Positions 1 through 10,342 of a stretch of DNA of 64,000 nt are shown piece after piece; within the stretch, counting starts at the first letter, position 1; every line of letters begins with the position of its first letter. The position numbers and the translations under genes were made by a program. Origin of the DNA: Kondoa malvinella (Eukaryota; Basidiomycota; Agaricostilbomycetes; Agaricostilbales; Kondoaceae); the NCBI GenBank assembly GCA_039545315.1, contig BCIM01000004.1, positions 1-64,000 on the forward strand, given 5' to 3'. Under the pieces are notes generated by a model, which did not search any database, was not told the origin of the DNA, and saw only the letters and a program-made list of their open reading frames with translations.

Positions 1-228
1 TAAGAGCTCAGGTATGCATAGAGTAGATAATGCATTAGCGATATACTGATCTATAAGAGCTCAGTCTCTGTTAATTCTCACCCTCTTTGACTTGGCATTC
101 CAACCGAAATCTATAAGGGTCTGCGCGGATAACACTTCTCTAGACTACAACTCGGACTGCCAAAGACAGCCAGATTACAAAGTTGAGCTTTTCCCACTTC
201 ACTCGCCGTTACTAGGGGAATCCTTGTT

Positions 229-261
<33 letters not shown>

Positions 262-293
262 GTTCAGCGGGTAGTCCTACTTGATTTGAGGTC
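1..293 (-). rRNA. 28S (LSU) rRNA, 5' end, partial
   Basis: On the minus strand this reads as the start of fungal LSU rRNA. The universal ITS4 priming site lies at about 240-259, followed by the conserved stretch about AAGCGGAGGAAAAGAAAC and the region up to GGTGAGAAT near 80-90. The first roughly 80 bases do not look like the expected LSU continuation and contain the 12-mer ATAAGAGCTCAG near 53-64, with nearly the same word (TAAGAGCTCAG) at the window edge. So the LSU may be diverged or broken there. The gene runs off the left end. Confidence 0.9.
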
Positions 294-512
294 ATAAATG
301 TACTAGGTACCATTTAAAAGGGTTGTTAAAGTTCCTTTAGCTGCATTGCATCCCCGATGAGTAGTTTACAACATCAGGTCAAGCTGCAAATGTAACCATT
401 CAACTTGTTGTATTTCAGTCCAGTCCAAACCCCGAAAGGTAACGACAAGAGACCATGATCCAAGCCCAAACAACCAAAGTCAGTAAAGCCTTTGGCGGGG
501 TTGAGAGGTTCG
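294..512 (-). other. ITS2 spacer
   Basis: This is the spacer between the 3' end of 5.8S and the 5' end of 28S on the minus strand. Limits are set by the conserved ends of the flanking rRNAs (GAGTGTC at the end of 5.8S; GACCTCAAATC at the start of 28S). It is about 219 bases and is the best part of the window for identifying the species. Confidence 0.85.
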
Positions 513-667
513 CGACACTCAAACAAGCATGCTCTTCAGAATAACTAAAGAGCGCAAGGTGCGTTCAAAAATTCGATGATTCACTGAGTTCTGCAATTCA
601 CATTACGTATCGCATTTCGCTGCGTTCTTCATCGATGCGAGAGCCAAGACATCCGTTGCTGAAAGTT
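513..667 (-). rRNA. 5.8S rRNA
   Basis: The complete 5.8S lies on the minus strand. It begins AACTTTCAGCAACGGATGTC near 667, contains the universal ITS2/ITS3 primer site GCATCGATGAAGAACGCAGC at about 620-639, and ends near GAGTGTC at 513. At about 155 bases it has normal length. Differences from the usual fungal core (CAGCAACGGATGTC for CAACAACGGATCTC; CGAATTTTTGAACG for CGAATCTTTGAACG) are notable and may be lineage changes or mild decay. Confidence 0.93.
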
Positions 668-844
668 GTTTCTTTCATTTCAAATTATGTAACATCATCA
701 TCTCATGTAAAGCAATGGGGTTATGTAAAGTACTTGCTAGCATAACAGAGGACCGAAGCCCTAGGTTACCAAGTAATGTTTCAAATGCACAAAGTGTAAT
801 GGATAGTTAAACGAGCCTCAATGAAGAGCACTCTAATGTTTCAC
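668..844 (-). other. ITS1 spacer
   Basis: This is the spacer between the 18S 3' end (GGATCATTA, ending at 845) and the 5.8S start at 667. It is about 177 bases and of ordinary fungal size. Confidence 0.85.
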
Positions 845-986
845 TAATGATCCTTCCGCAGGTTCACCTACGAAAACCTTGTTACGACTTTTACTTCCTC
901 TAAATGACCAAGTTCGTATGACTTTGCAGCATTCGGGTGCCGTTGCCAGCTCCCAAGCGCCGCTCCGAAAGCCTCACTAAGCCATT

Positions 987-1032
<46 letters not shown>

Positions 1033-1290
1033 ATCAACGCAAGCTGATGACTTGCGCTTACTAGGAATTCCTCGTTGAAGAACAATAATTGCAATGTTCT
1101 ATCCCCATCACGACAGAGTTTAACAAGATTACCCAGGCTTTCCAGCCAAGGAATAATACTCGCTGGCTCTGTCAGTGTAGCGCGCGTGCGGCCCAGAACA
1201 TCTAAGGGCATCACAGACCTGTTATTGCCTCAAACTTCCTTTAGCTAAACGCTAAAAGTCCCTCTAAGAAGCCAGCGACCAGCGTATCAA
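845..1290 (-). rRNA. 18S (SSU) rRNA, 3' end only, truncated
   Basis: On the minus strand this is the last ~445 bases of SSU rRNA. It includes the universal 3' region ending GGATCATTA, the ITS1/ITS5 primer region, the CACACCGCCCGTCGC site near 1000-1015, and upstream conserved segments such as CTTCTTAGAGGGAC and GAGGCAATAACAGG near 1215-1270. Similarity stops abruptly near 1290, about 1.35 kb short of a full SSU gene, although the window continues. So this rDNA unit is broken inside 18S. Whether it is the edge of the array, a dispersed fragment or an insertion junction cannot be told here. Confidence 0.92.
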
Positions 1291-1302
1291 GCGGATGAAC
1301 CG

Positions 1303-1728
1303 ATGACAGCTGCTACCAAAGGCGAAGGCAAGAGATCTGCATTTGCGGACGACGATACTGCTCGTGCTCAACAAGCCACCGGAAAGCCCAGTGGGAAAAG
1401 AGCAAGTCTACCGAACAGGCAAGTGCTACCATTAGCTTGGATGGATTCAAGGCGGATGGGCGGATGCAGCCAAACAAAGACTGGAAATAGGTCAAGGAGC
1501 TTTTGTCATCCCTCCAAGTGAGCTTGCCTTTGTCCTTTCTTTGTTCTCTTTGGTTGGCACTTCATCACAGCAAGTCTCACTTTTGTATATTACCACTCAC
1601 TCCAGCCAAAGGGTCCCACTTTCTCAGTTTTAACCCTTCACATTTTTACTCAATAGCAGCTTACAATTCACTCTCTTACAGCGGCCTCCCTCGAAAAGCA
1701 AAAGCCGCCTAAAGGTACTACCTCGCGC
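1303..1728 (+). other. Junction region between rDNA and recombinase gene; possible leader exon
   Basis: Directly after the rDNA break there is an open stretch starting with ATG at 1303. It encodes about 38 polar, Lys/Ala/Arg-rich residues (it begins MTAATKGEGKR) before losing coding character. It could be an N-terminal exon of the next gene or chance. The rest (about 1500-1700) is pyrimidine-rich on the plus strand, as in fungal promoters. No rDNA similarity is seen here. Confidence 0.3.
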
Positions 1729-4700
1729 ATGCCTGCATCTACCGTACCAGCAACATCGAAATCGGCTACTCGAGCCACTCGGTCTGACAAACGCGGTCCA
1801 AGCCCTGCAGAACAGTGGCCGACTAACAGGCGCAAGATTGTTTCTGAAGCAGAGGAACGAGAGAGGATCTTACGGCAACGGCTGGCTACTGGCGATAGTG
1901 TGGACCAACCCATGGGCGAATTGGATTTCAAAGTACGCTTTTTGTTTCGTCTTTGGGCGAATGATGCAAATTTCTTGCAGCCTCAATCCTCTCCTATTGC
2001 AGTGACGAAATTCAAGGTCAACCCCTCAGTGCCTGTCGTGGATAGAGAAGAGCAGGTGAGTCATCTGATTTGAGTTTCTAAGATCTGTCCTTATATGACC
2101 AACGATCTAAGATTCAAAATTGCACCGCCATTCTCAATAAAACAATGCCCGCTCCTGCCATCGACGATAACGACCTGCAGCTACTGACTGACCTATTCTT
2201 ATTAAAAGCTGGCTCTCAATGATGTGGGCTCGTTGCAGGGCAAAGAGATGACGGTTAGCAAGATTTTTTGTACTTTTGCGATATAATTTGTAGCTTTCAG
2301 AAAAAGGGCCCTCGTCCTAGTTGGCCTAGCTGTTAAAATATCTGGCACAGCCGCTGATGATTTGCGCATTTAACAAACATAGTCTTTGTGGAATAGCTCA
2401 ACGCTCCGACGAACGCTTCGGCTTGAGACTCTTCAAAAAGTTTCTCTTCCAAACGGAATTTTCAAAATCGACGGAATTTTATACTGTATACCTCGCAAGC
2501 CCTGTCTTTAATTGCACATTCTCTGCGCTCCTTTCTATGCCATGCTAGTGATCAAGACAAGCAAACGCTATTCAATTCCGACCACACCTCCGAATCGCAA
2601 AGGCTTGAGATCGCTGAATACTTCTAGCTCTTCGCCGACAATAGCACGGATTTTCGCTGCGCGTAGTATAGAAAGTCTCCTGCAGCAAGCCGACGCCTCA
2701 GTCAGTCGAGCAAATGACAACGAAGTCCTTGCCTCCGACGAATTCCTTCGCAGACAGAGGCTAGAACTCAAGCTGTTGAAAGAGTTTTGGGCAGAGCTAA
2801 AGCCTGGGAAGGACATTTTGGCACAAGACAAATTTCCAGCCGGTGCGGCACAATCACGCCCAGTGGGCGTGATTGACTGATCGTGTCATAGATGAAATTA
2901 TCGGCTGGTTTGATGCTCGTATACAGGCAAGCGAAAAAGCAAGAGGCAAGAACACTGCTGTCAAGGAAAAGAAAGCTTTCTGTATTACAACAATACTGCG
3001 CTGGTACAAAGACCTCAAAGCTGCTGTAAGCAGATCCTGCATGTTCTTTGTCTTTGGGCCAATGCTGTTTGCTGCGCAGTTAAGGAATGCTCATGGGATC
3101 ACTCCGCCGCTTGACTTTGATTTCCATAAGGTAAATCTTGCTCTGTGTACGCTTTGACCATTTCTCCTGATTCGGATCTTAGCCTCTATCCAAGTGGAAA
3201 AGGGACTACAGCTTACCGTCAGGCTTAACCAAAGCCAAGGTCTTTCCGTCCGACCTAAGTTATCTTGTGACCCTCGCTGTTTCCGAGGACAGCCCTATCA
3301 AAGGCAACTTCACAGTAGGTCAAGCCGTTTAGAGGGACATCAAGCTCAACTGATTGCCGATTGCAGCGAATGACAACAGCGCTTGCCCTTGGTATAGTCA
3401 TGGGTCATAGTGATAGAGCAGGGGAAGTAGCTGTTCCACGTTCGCGGAAGGACAAAGTAAACGAAGGCATTTCTTACTCGGTAGGCATTGCCTGATTCAC
3501 AATCTCTATATGCTGATGATGCGCAGGCTTTACATGTCTTTGTCTCTCCAAAGGCATTGCGGGATGAAGAGGGCGCTGTCTTTGCTGTTGCTGTAGACAC
3601 TCTGATGTCCAAGACGAGCAAGGAGAAAGAAGAGTACGCGTTGCGCCTTGTATCAGGCAGGTCAATCACTGATTTCAGCTTTAGGAAAAAGAAGGTCTAT
3701 CACAGTCGCCAAACCAAAAACATATTCGATGATCCTGCCTCGCTTATTGTTGCTGAGCTGATACGAAGGAAGGCCTTCAAAAAGTATGACGCGTATGTGG
3801 AGCTTGATGAGGTGTCATTATTAAGCAAAGGAGATCGATTCGTCAAGCTGGAGATCAAGGATGAATTGAAGGACGAGGCGTTTCTACAACAGTGGTCAAA
3901 GGATGGTAGAAGCACGGAAGACGACGGAAGGCATCTTGGGTATAACCAGCTGGCTTATCAGCTGAGAAAGCTATGGGTTGCCTTGGATCATCCGGGTATG
4001 TTGCGGTAGCTTGATGTTGACTCGTCGTCTCATTGCTCGACATAGGCTTTACATTGAAAGATCTGCGTCCATCAATGGTGCTTGTAGCGGGCAGCCAGCT
4101 GACCGATGCTCAACGCAACGCTGCGGTGGGAAATACAGAATCAACCTGGGTATGTATTGTCTTGCGTAGTTTAGCTTGATTGAGATTGAGTAGATGCGCC
4201 GATACAACGCAATCATCCACGCTTGCGATACGCAAGCTTTAGCACACGGCGAGCCAGGAAAAGACTTGCTTGTTCAGGTATATTGTTTTGGCCAGCTGTA
4301 GCGCAAGTGCTAAAATACAACACTCTTGCAGGATCTCTTGTCGTATCGCAACACTTTGCCAGAACCGGAGAAGGAATTCGAGCCGCCCCCATTCATGGTT
4401 CATGGTCAGCAACAGGTCGCCAAGCTGCGAAGAGAGTATGTCTTCAATGGGTTGGCCGAATGGGTTCGAGAAGAGTACGTGATACGAGAAGTTGAAGGCC
4501 TATACTAACGTATGAGCAGAGCATTCACGCTGCAGAGCGGTCAACCTTACCAGAAGAAGCGAAAGCTTGGGCCCAAGCCTCAAGCTGAAAAATGCTACGA
4601 GCTCAAGAAGAGGAACACCGCGCGAGGCACAAGACGCATTCAACCTAGTCGCGGAAGCAAGCCTTCTATATCGCTTGCTGAAGCTGGACTGTCAACGTCG

Positions 4701-4739
4701 AGCTTCTGCATCGAGATTCCAGCGGCCAATGTCGAGTAA
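1729..4739 (+). CDS. Tyrosine recombinase, DUF3435/'captain'-like, multi-exon
   Basis: The enzyme family cuts and rejoins DNA through a tyrosine; in fungi related proteins move large elements. I joined about nine exons. The N-terminal part resembles a core-binding (SAM-like) domain: an alpha-helical stretch at 2755-3030 (EFWAELKPGKDIL, then an RWYKDLK helix). The catalytic part follows: box I GHSDRAGEVAV (about 3400), a long beta/alpha middle, box II LKDLRPSMV (about 4065) and the end motif GNTESTWRRYNA (about 4130-4190), giving R, KxxR and Y. The usual box II His is Lys and the usual GH is GN, a pattern I associate with diverged captain-type enzymes. Well-supported introns include 2841-2889 and about 3482-3527. 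Exons between 2056 and 2560 are unresolved. The C-terminus may end at 4588 or near 4740, depending on the last intron. Family membership is inferred from motifs only; a Crypton-type recombinase is the alternative. Confidence 0.6.
2851..2875. repeat. Perfect 12-bp inverted repeat with 1-bp centre, inside an intron
   Basis: CAATCACGCCCA, then G, then TGGGCGTGATTG. The palindrome lies wholly inside the proposed intron 2841-2889 of the recombinase gene, just before the branch-point-like word GACTGAT. It could fold into a hairpin in the pre-mRNA or be a protein-binding site; its function is unknown. Confidence 0.8.
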
Positions 4740-5036
4740 GATTTGACGTTTTGCTTGCAAGGTGAACACAACTGATGCCAGAGCAGCACTTCGAAGGCTC
4801 CTGTGCTCCGTTGAATCGCTTGCAGTAACTTCGGGCAGTTTGAGTACGACGTAGAGCCAGAAAGAGACCTCGGGAAGGCTTGACGAGGATGACAAGGCAT
4901 TCACACTTGCATGTAGACGAGCTTTGCATTGTCACGATTGCTCGAGAAGTTTGAGTGTGGACAGAGTCGTCCAATGCAAGACAAGCAAAGCGAGGCGAAG
5001 AGCTTGACTTGCGACCGCCACTAAGGAACCTCTAGC

Positions 5037-6069
5037 ATGCGTTTGGTGCTCTTTACCCTATCTATTGGGGTCATTCTCGTCTCTGTTGGTCTCGCTGCAA
5101 TCTCTGCAGCCAGTCCAAACTGGTGTGTTGTGTTTTTCGCACTTTTTGCGTCACCAGAGGCTGACCCAAGCCTTTGCTTCAATGTGCTGCAGGATTTACT
5201 TTGAATCGCCTCAGGACTCGCCAATCACTCTGAGAACAAAGTATGGCCTCTTTCAGCGATGCGACCAGTCTATCCTCGACAAGTCAGTCTGGGCTTGCCG
5301 CAAATGTGAGAACGCCTAGCGATTCTGCTCTGCTTCATCCTGATGATATTGTACGGCTAGTCCCAAAACAAGAGAGCGACTGCCGTAGACCGATAGGGCA
5401 TCCTCTTCAGCTTAGCCAAATTGACTCGCAGCAGGAAGAATTGCCCAACAAGCCAGCTGTTCCAGCTGTTCTGTACAACTACCTCCAGCCTCTCCAGACA
5501 CAAAGCTATCAAGCACAGTCTAAAAAGGCGCACGCACTCGGTCAGCACAGTCGGAGGCGTAGGGATTACGAATACACCTCGTTCTGCTCGCTCTGGAGAA
5601 TAGCAGGGTGCGTACATCAGCTTGCATCAGCTCAACAGCATCGTCTGACCTTCTCGCACCTTGTAGATACACTTCTCAGCTATCTATCGTCTTTGGTTTG
5701 GGCTCTTTGCTATGCATGCTGGTGGTGCTGGGAGGAGGCAAGCGAAAGAGAGCAAAAGCATGGTCAGGCTCTCGTATATAAGCCTTGTAAGATGATCTAA
5801 CAAGACTTTACAGGCCACTCTGCGCTGGCTTGGTTGGTCTGCATGCTGCTTTTCAAATCGCAACAATGGCCATCGTCATTCAAACCTACCGTACCGATCA
5901 GCGCTTCTACATGGGCACAACACTGGGCTACTCCTTTGGTTTCAGTCTGACAAGCTGGATCTTGGACGTGCTGCTCTGCATTGTCATGGCAATGACTGGC
6001 ATTTACGGCCAATGGGAGATTCCGTCACTAGAAGACGAAAACAAACCTCTGTTGCGCGACTCCTCGTGA
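5037..6069 (+). CDS. Four-transmembrane SUR7/PalI (claudin-like) family protein
   Basis: The start at 5037 gives a hydrophobic first helix (LSIGVILVSVGLAAISA) acting as signal anchor. An extracellular loop follows with the claudin-like signature KYGLFQRC and a W..CR motif. Three more membrane helices follow: QLSIVFGLGSLLCMLVVL, a helix around LVGLHAAFQIATMAIVI, and a helix around SWILDVLLCIVMAMTGIYG. A short acidic tail ends ENKPLLRDSS. Introns lie at about 5123-5190, 5314-5356, 5608-5666 and 5762-5813. SUR7/PalI proteins sit in plasma-membrane domains or act in pH and cell-wall sensing; which of these applies here is unknown. The loop between helices 1 and 2 is long (about 100 residues). Confidence 0.7.
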
Positions 6070-6266
6070 TAGTATAGATGGGCCGAACGAGCATGCAATC
6101 AAAGCACTTGTACAGTAGACGGTTCGATTAAGTTTATGTCCTGCACTACGTGTTTGAAGCATTACAACAAGATCCAGGCCAAGAGGCTAGAGCTGCTACC
6201 TGAGCACGCCGACTCCTTCAGCCCTATTAAGTTGACATGTACACTGGAGCAAGCCAATCCGCTTAA

Positions 6267-8060
6267 CTAGACACCATTGTCGGGCATTCCGTCCATCTGA
6301 ACACCAAGTCCTGCAAGATGTTCTGGGTGGGACAGAGTAGCTGGAGAAGTAGCGAAGCGCTGGTGCTGTTTTTGTTGAAGCATGGATGGCTGTTGCGAGA
6401 AGTCCTGCGGCTGGTCGAATAATGGATACGCCGCAGCCTGTTGCTGATGAGACTGGAAAAGATGCATTGGAAATTCGAAGGGAGCTGCGAATAGTAGACA
6501 TTAATACTGAGTCTATTCGAGAGGAGGAGAAAGCTTACGTTTCGTGTTTGACTGCTGCAGCGAATCAAACAGCTGACTGACAATGTGGACCAAAGTATCC
6601 TGACGCCTATTCCCTTCAATCACAGACTGATACAATGACGAGCAGGTCTCCTCGAGGCGATTGATGTGCATGCCAAGATCAGATTGATGCTGGTGCAGCA
6701 TATGTAAGTAATCTGGCAATGCGATCGAAGGCGTTTGTGGTTGAATCTGAGCAGCTGGTTGATTGGCTAGACGAGAAGAGTTCTGTGGAGCATGATCATG
6801 TTGAGCAGACGCGGGCGGCGCAAAGAGCGAAGAGGAAGATGTTCTAGGTTGTTGCGGTGTAAAAGGCGTAGCTGGAGTCGCTGGCTGAGAAAGGGCAGGA
6901 ACAGAAGCCGTACGCACATGAGGATCGTTGGAACTGGTGTCTTCTGTTGCTTTTCGCTTTATCGAGTCGAGCAGCTCAACACCGCCGCGAACGAATTTCG
7001 GATGCGAAAATTCCCAAGCTTGCGATTCGATAGATCCCTTTTGGCCGCGAGGAGTCTTGTTGACCTTGTGAAAGCCATACCTACATCAAAGCATCAGAGC
7101 AAGGACGAAAGAATCACTAAACAGACGGACATGTTGAGTTGCCGAACGAAGCTCGAAAAGTTGCTAAGATAGACGGTGAGCTATATCATGGATCTGAGGC
7201 AATAGGACTGACTTGTGCTTAAAATGCTTAGGCAAGACAACCTTGCTGAACTCGGTAGCATTGCTGACGATGAAGGTGGTGCCCGATGCCGTAAAAGCAA
7301 TCAACCTTTGATACTCAATGTCCAAGAGCATGCTAACATGCATGGTCAGAGCTGATCTCCATTCGGTGAGGCAAACTCACTTGTACAGCTTGTAGACAAA
7401 CGCTCCAGCTCCCACAGCAGTGCCTTTGACCGGAATCTGAGCTGGCTCGCAGTCTTGGATGGGCAAAGGAGTGACGTGTAGAGATCCGTGTCGAGTAAGC
7501 TGAGCGCTTGTAGCGAATTGTTGGTTTGGACGAGGCAGTTGACCAGCACTAAGACTTCTTTGAGGTTTGTGACGAGAGCTTCGGGTATTCTGGTAAGGAA
7601 GAGCTGGGTCAGGCGAGAAGTGCTGCGAGGTTGACAGAGGGCCATGAGCAGGAAAGTGAAAGCCAGAAGGCTGTACTACGGATTGAGGTGTTGGTGGATA
7701 AGGTGAAGCAGGTGTGCTGGATTCTGAATGCTCGATGCCGCCTGGGCCGAGGTGAATGGGAGATAGAGAAGGCATTGATGTTTGCATTGGATCGGCATCG
7801 AGATAGTGTTGATAGCCGTATGAGCGAGGATGCATAGGTGGATCGGCTGAATGACTTCTCGATTGAATGTAGCCGTTTGAATCGAGGTAGGAATGCTTTG
7901 GCGAGTCGCCTGCGCTGTCCGAGTCGCCCATGTCGATGTCATTGTTTGGCCTGACAAAGAACTGCGAAGGGTCTACTGTTGAAGGGCGCTTGACATGAAA
8001 GGACTCGTGCCCAGAGTCGGCGGAAGAGGTAAAGTAATGGTTTGTGTCGCTGAGGAGCAT
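6267..8060 (-). CDS. HSF-type transcription factor (heat shock factor family)
   Basis: The protein is about 530 residues. After a ~215-residue disordered Ser/Pro-rich N-terminus comes a full HSF DNA-binding domain: GAFVYKLYNMLLD, the recognition helix region NFSSFVRQLNMYGFHKV, and WEFSHPKFVRG. A linker and a hydrophobic-heptad coiled coil (LHMLHQHQSDLGMHINRLEE onward, about 6600-6700) match the HR-A/B trimerisation region. The tail is Gln/Pro-rich. No response-regulator domain is present, arguing against SKN7. Introns interrupt the DNA-binding domain three times (about 7330-7378, 7163-7211, 7082-7130), with one more at about 6488-6540. It binds GAA/TTC elements in the nucleus and drives stress genes; HSF1 versus an SFL1-like repressor cannot be settled. 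The start at 8060 is chosen because the 80 upstream in-frame codons look non-coding. Confidence 0.85.
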
Positions 8061-8309
8061 TATGACCGCTTTTTTTAACACTTGGCAGATGAACTGAGAA
8101 TGGAAACGAGTGTCCGAAGTCGAAAGGCAGGTCCGGCCTTCTTTCGAGTCTGAAGTATGCGCTAATCTGTGCTGTTGCTTGCTTGCTGCGGTGCTGATCT
8201 GCACTCCAGAGAGAGATACTGAGATATGAAACTGTTGCGATGTGTACACTTGTGAAACTGGAAAAGAAGGCAACAAAAGAAATCGCGCAAACGGCGTGTG
8301 CATTGACCT

Positions 8310-9455
8310 CGACTTAGAAGCTCGGACCCTTGTCAGCTGTGTGAAAAGGCTTTTCAGGGCTAGTCTGGGTACTCAGGTAGCAGAACATAGGCGCAATAGC
8401 TACATCTTGTTTGGTGGGAACGAACAACATCATTTGGCAAAATCACTCTCGAATTAGATTGAACGCATCGACTTTCTCCGAATAGCGTATGACCCTTGTA
8501 CGCGCTCCCAGCTGATCCTCCCACATGTCACAGATAGATGAGCTCCAAGAAAGAGCAGAACCGCTGATCTCTGTCGGGAATATCGAAAGTCAAGATCCAG
8601 TCTGAAAGCAGATGGAGAGCTGGAAGTGATTCTCACAAGCTAGGACAATGCCTCAGTCGATGATGGACCAGTCACACCTTCCAGTGGGCACATACCTTTC
8701 CTTTTCTGACGTCTTGACGACTATACCTGTTCACATCGCTCGATAGCGTCTTCTCGAGATATAACGCTGAGCGAAGATCAAGTAGGGCGTGTTGCCTTGA
8801 GCGGGCGCGTGACCTTGAGCGTGTCTCTTTGGCCATAGTCTTATCCAGAAGCAAAAATTCGCCTTTCCTCTTCCGGCTGGTGTCGCTGAGCATTACGAAG
8901 GTGTCGCTGAGCATGCATTTCCAAGGTCTCGCTGAGTACTACGAAGATCTTGAGCTTCGTCGATACATCGTGCTCTTGCATCGCCGAGCAAGCATAGACT
9001 TTTTCGGTATTTGGCAAAGACAGCCAGATGTCTGTTTGACTCGTTTCTTGGTTTCCTCATTGTGTAAGTGTAGAGATATTTACACAGATGGAGTCCTTCT
9101 GACTGAAAGAACGAGGATGCAGCAGAGTCGCCAATCTTTCCATCACCAGTCAATGGGCGGACATCTTGAAACAGGGAACACTGGCACAAGACATGAGAGA
9201 ACATCCGGAGCTTGCATGGAATAGCGTACGAGGTACACACAATCACAGATTCGTCGCTCCGACCATTTACTAGTGGTAGCATCCGACGCTTGGAGAGGCT
9301 GCGTGCTGAAGAGGACATGTATGAGCCATATTGATACAGCTGTGGTTTGGCGGTCAAGGCTTGAGCCGAGAGAGGCGTCCGAGACCAACGCTTAGGATTG
9401 GCAGGGAAAGCAGCGATCTGTAAGTCCAACTCAAGCTCTCTGAAGAACCGTCTGT
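8310..9455. other. Stretch without an assigned gene, upstream of the HSF gene
   Basis: Open frames here (for example 8672-8914 and 8893-9429 on the minus strand) are short and show no known domain. The second overlaps the expected 3' flank of the unassigned gene at 9456-10252 and could hold an alternative 3' exon. A short repeat cluster lies at 8879-8945. Otherwise this looks like HSF promoter and 3' flank. Confidence 0.4.
8879..8945. repeat. Three imperfect tandem copies of a GGTGTCGCTGAG(C/T)A.. unit
   Basis: Units lie at 8879-8899, 8900-8924 and 8925-8945 (21, 25 and 21 bases), sharing GGT(G/C)TCGCTGAG. A fourth related copy, TGTCGCTGAGGAGCATTATGA, lies at about 8044-8064, exactly over the proposed HSF start codon. 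The units may be duplicated regulatory words or remnants of a duplicated gene start. Confidence 0.7.
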
Positions 9456-10252
9456 CTAGGCGTCGCTGACTTGACTTTCCGAGATCGAGCGTATTAGTGC
9501 GAGGACTTTAGTGGATCGAAGCAGTCTGAGCCAGTCAAAGATGTTGTTGTTGAAGCTTTCACCAAGGCAGCCAGACCGTAAACTTCTTGATTTGACAGTG
9601 GAAATCACGGGTATCAAGCTTGTATCTGGTGCAAATGACGACCAATGGTAGTGTACTGTTGTCTGTTGTCAACACGAGACATTGGCGAGGGCTTCCACTC
9701 ACTGACATGTACGAATTATCGCTGACTGCCATGAATGCAGCACATGGCTACCAGCTGATGATTGAGATTGACGCATGCGTTGTGCTGAATCCAAAGCTGC
9801 CGTATCCCATGAAAGGACATCTTGAACGATAGAATGATCAGCCAATTGCGAGACCAGATGAGCATTTCCGCTTTGTTCCTCGGACAAGTAGGAGTACGGA
9901 GCTGCCCCAGAGACCTTTGAGAGAGAACACAAGAGTCTTTTTGCAGCTGAGCCGCAGCACTCTTGTCAATTTAAAGTCATTCGAACAGCGGTTGCTTTGA
10001 GTCTTTGAAGCTCTCGATCTCGTTCTCTTTCCATCACCAAGGCAGGTCTATATGTCTCTCCAGTATGTTCGTTTTGTTGCTGGGCTGGTATCTCCGAGTC
10101 GCTTGTTTGACGTCAAACCGTCAAAGTCGCCAAACCTCTCGACTCACTGGCTGTACTGATAATACGTAGCAAGATCACTCTGGACTGCTCTGTCAAATGA
10201 ATACCGAATGGACCAAGTCGAGGTCTGACGCTGTATCGAAGCGTTCAAACAT
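9456..10252 (-). CDS. Unrecognised small protein, about 210 residues, multi-exon
   Basis: Not a family I know. A consistent reading frame can be spliced on the minus strand. A short start exon (MFERFDTASDLDL at 10252) joins through an uncertain micro-exon to a charged exon containing MERERDRELQRLK (about 10034). An Ala/Ser/Gln-rich helical exon follows (HLVSQLADHSIVQDVL, about 9850), and the last exon ends ALIRSISESQVSDA before the stop at 9456. The proposed introns have GT..AG ends and 45-70 bases. The gene is divergent from the next gene, whose ATG is at 10343, so the two would share a ~90-base promoter. The first exon is the least certain; an ATG at 10034 is the fallback start. Confidence 0.4.
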
Positions 10253-10342
10253 TCTATCTTGCCCTAAGCCTTGCCAAATCCTTCTAATGATCATTCGCGC
10301 GCAAATTTTGCTCCCTTGTTCTCTCCTCTACCTTCCCATATC

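Noticed and set aside
900..1214. 104-codon open frame on the minus strand
   Set aside because: It lies inside 18S rRNA; conserved rRNA sequence explains it fully.
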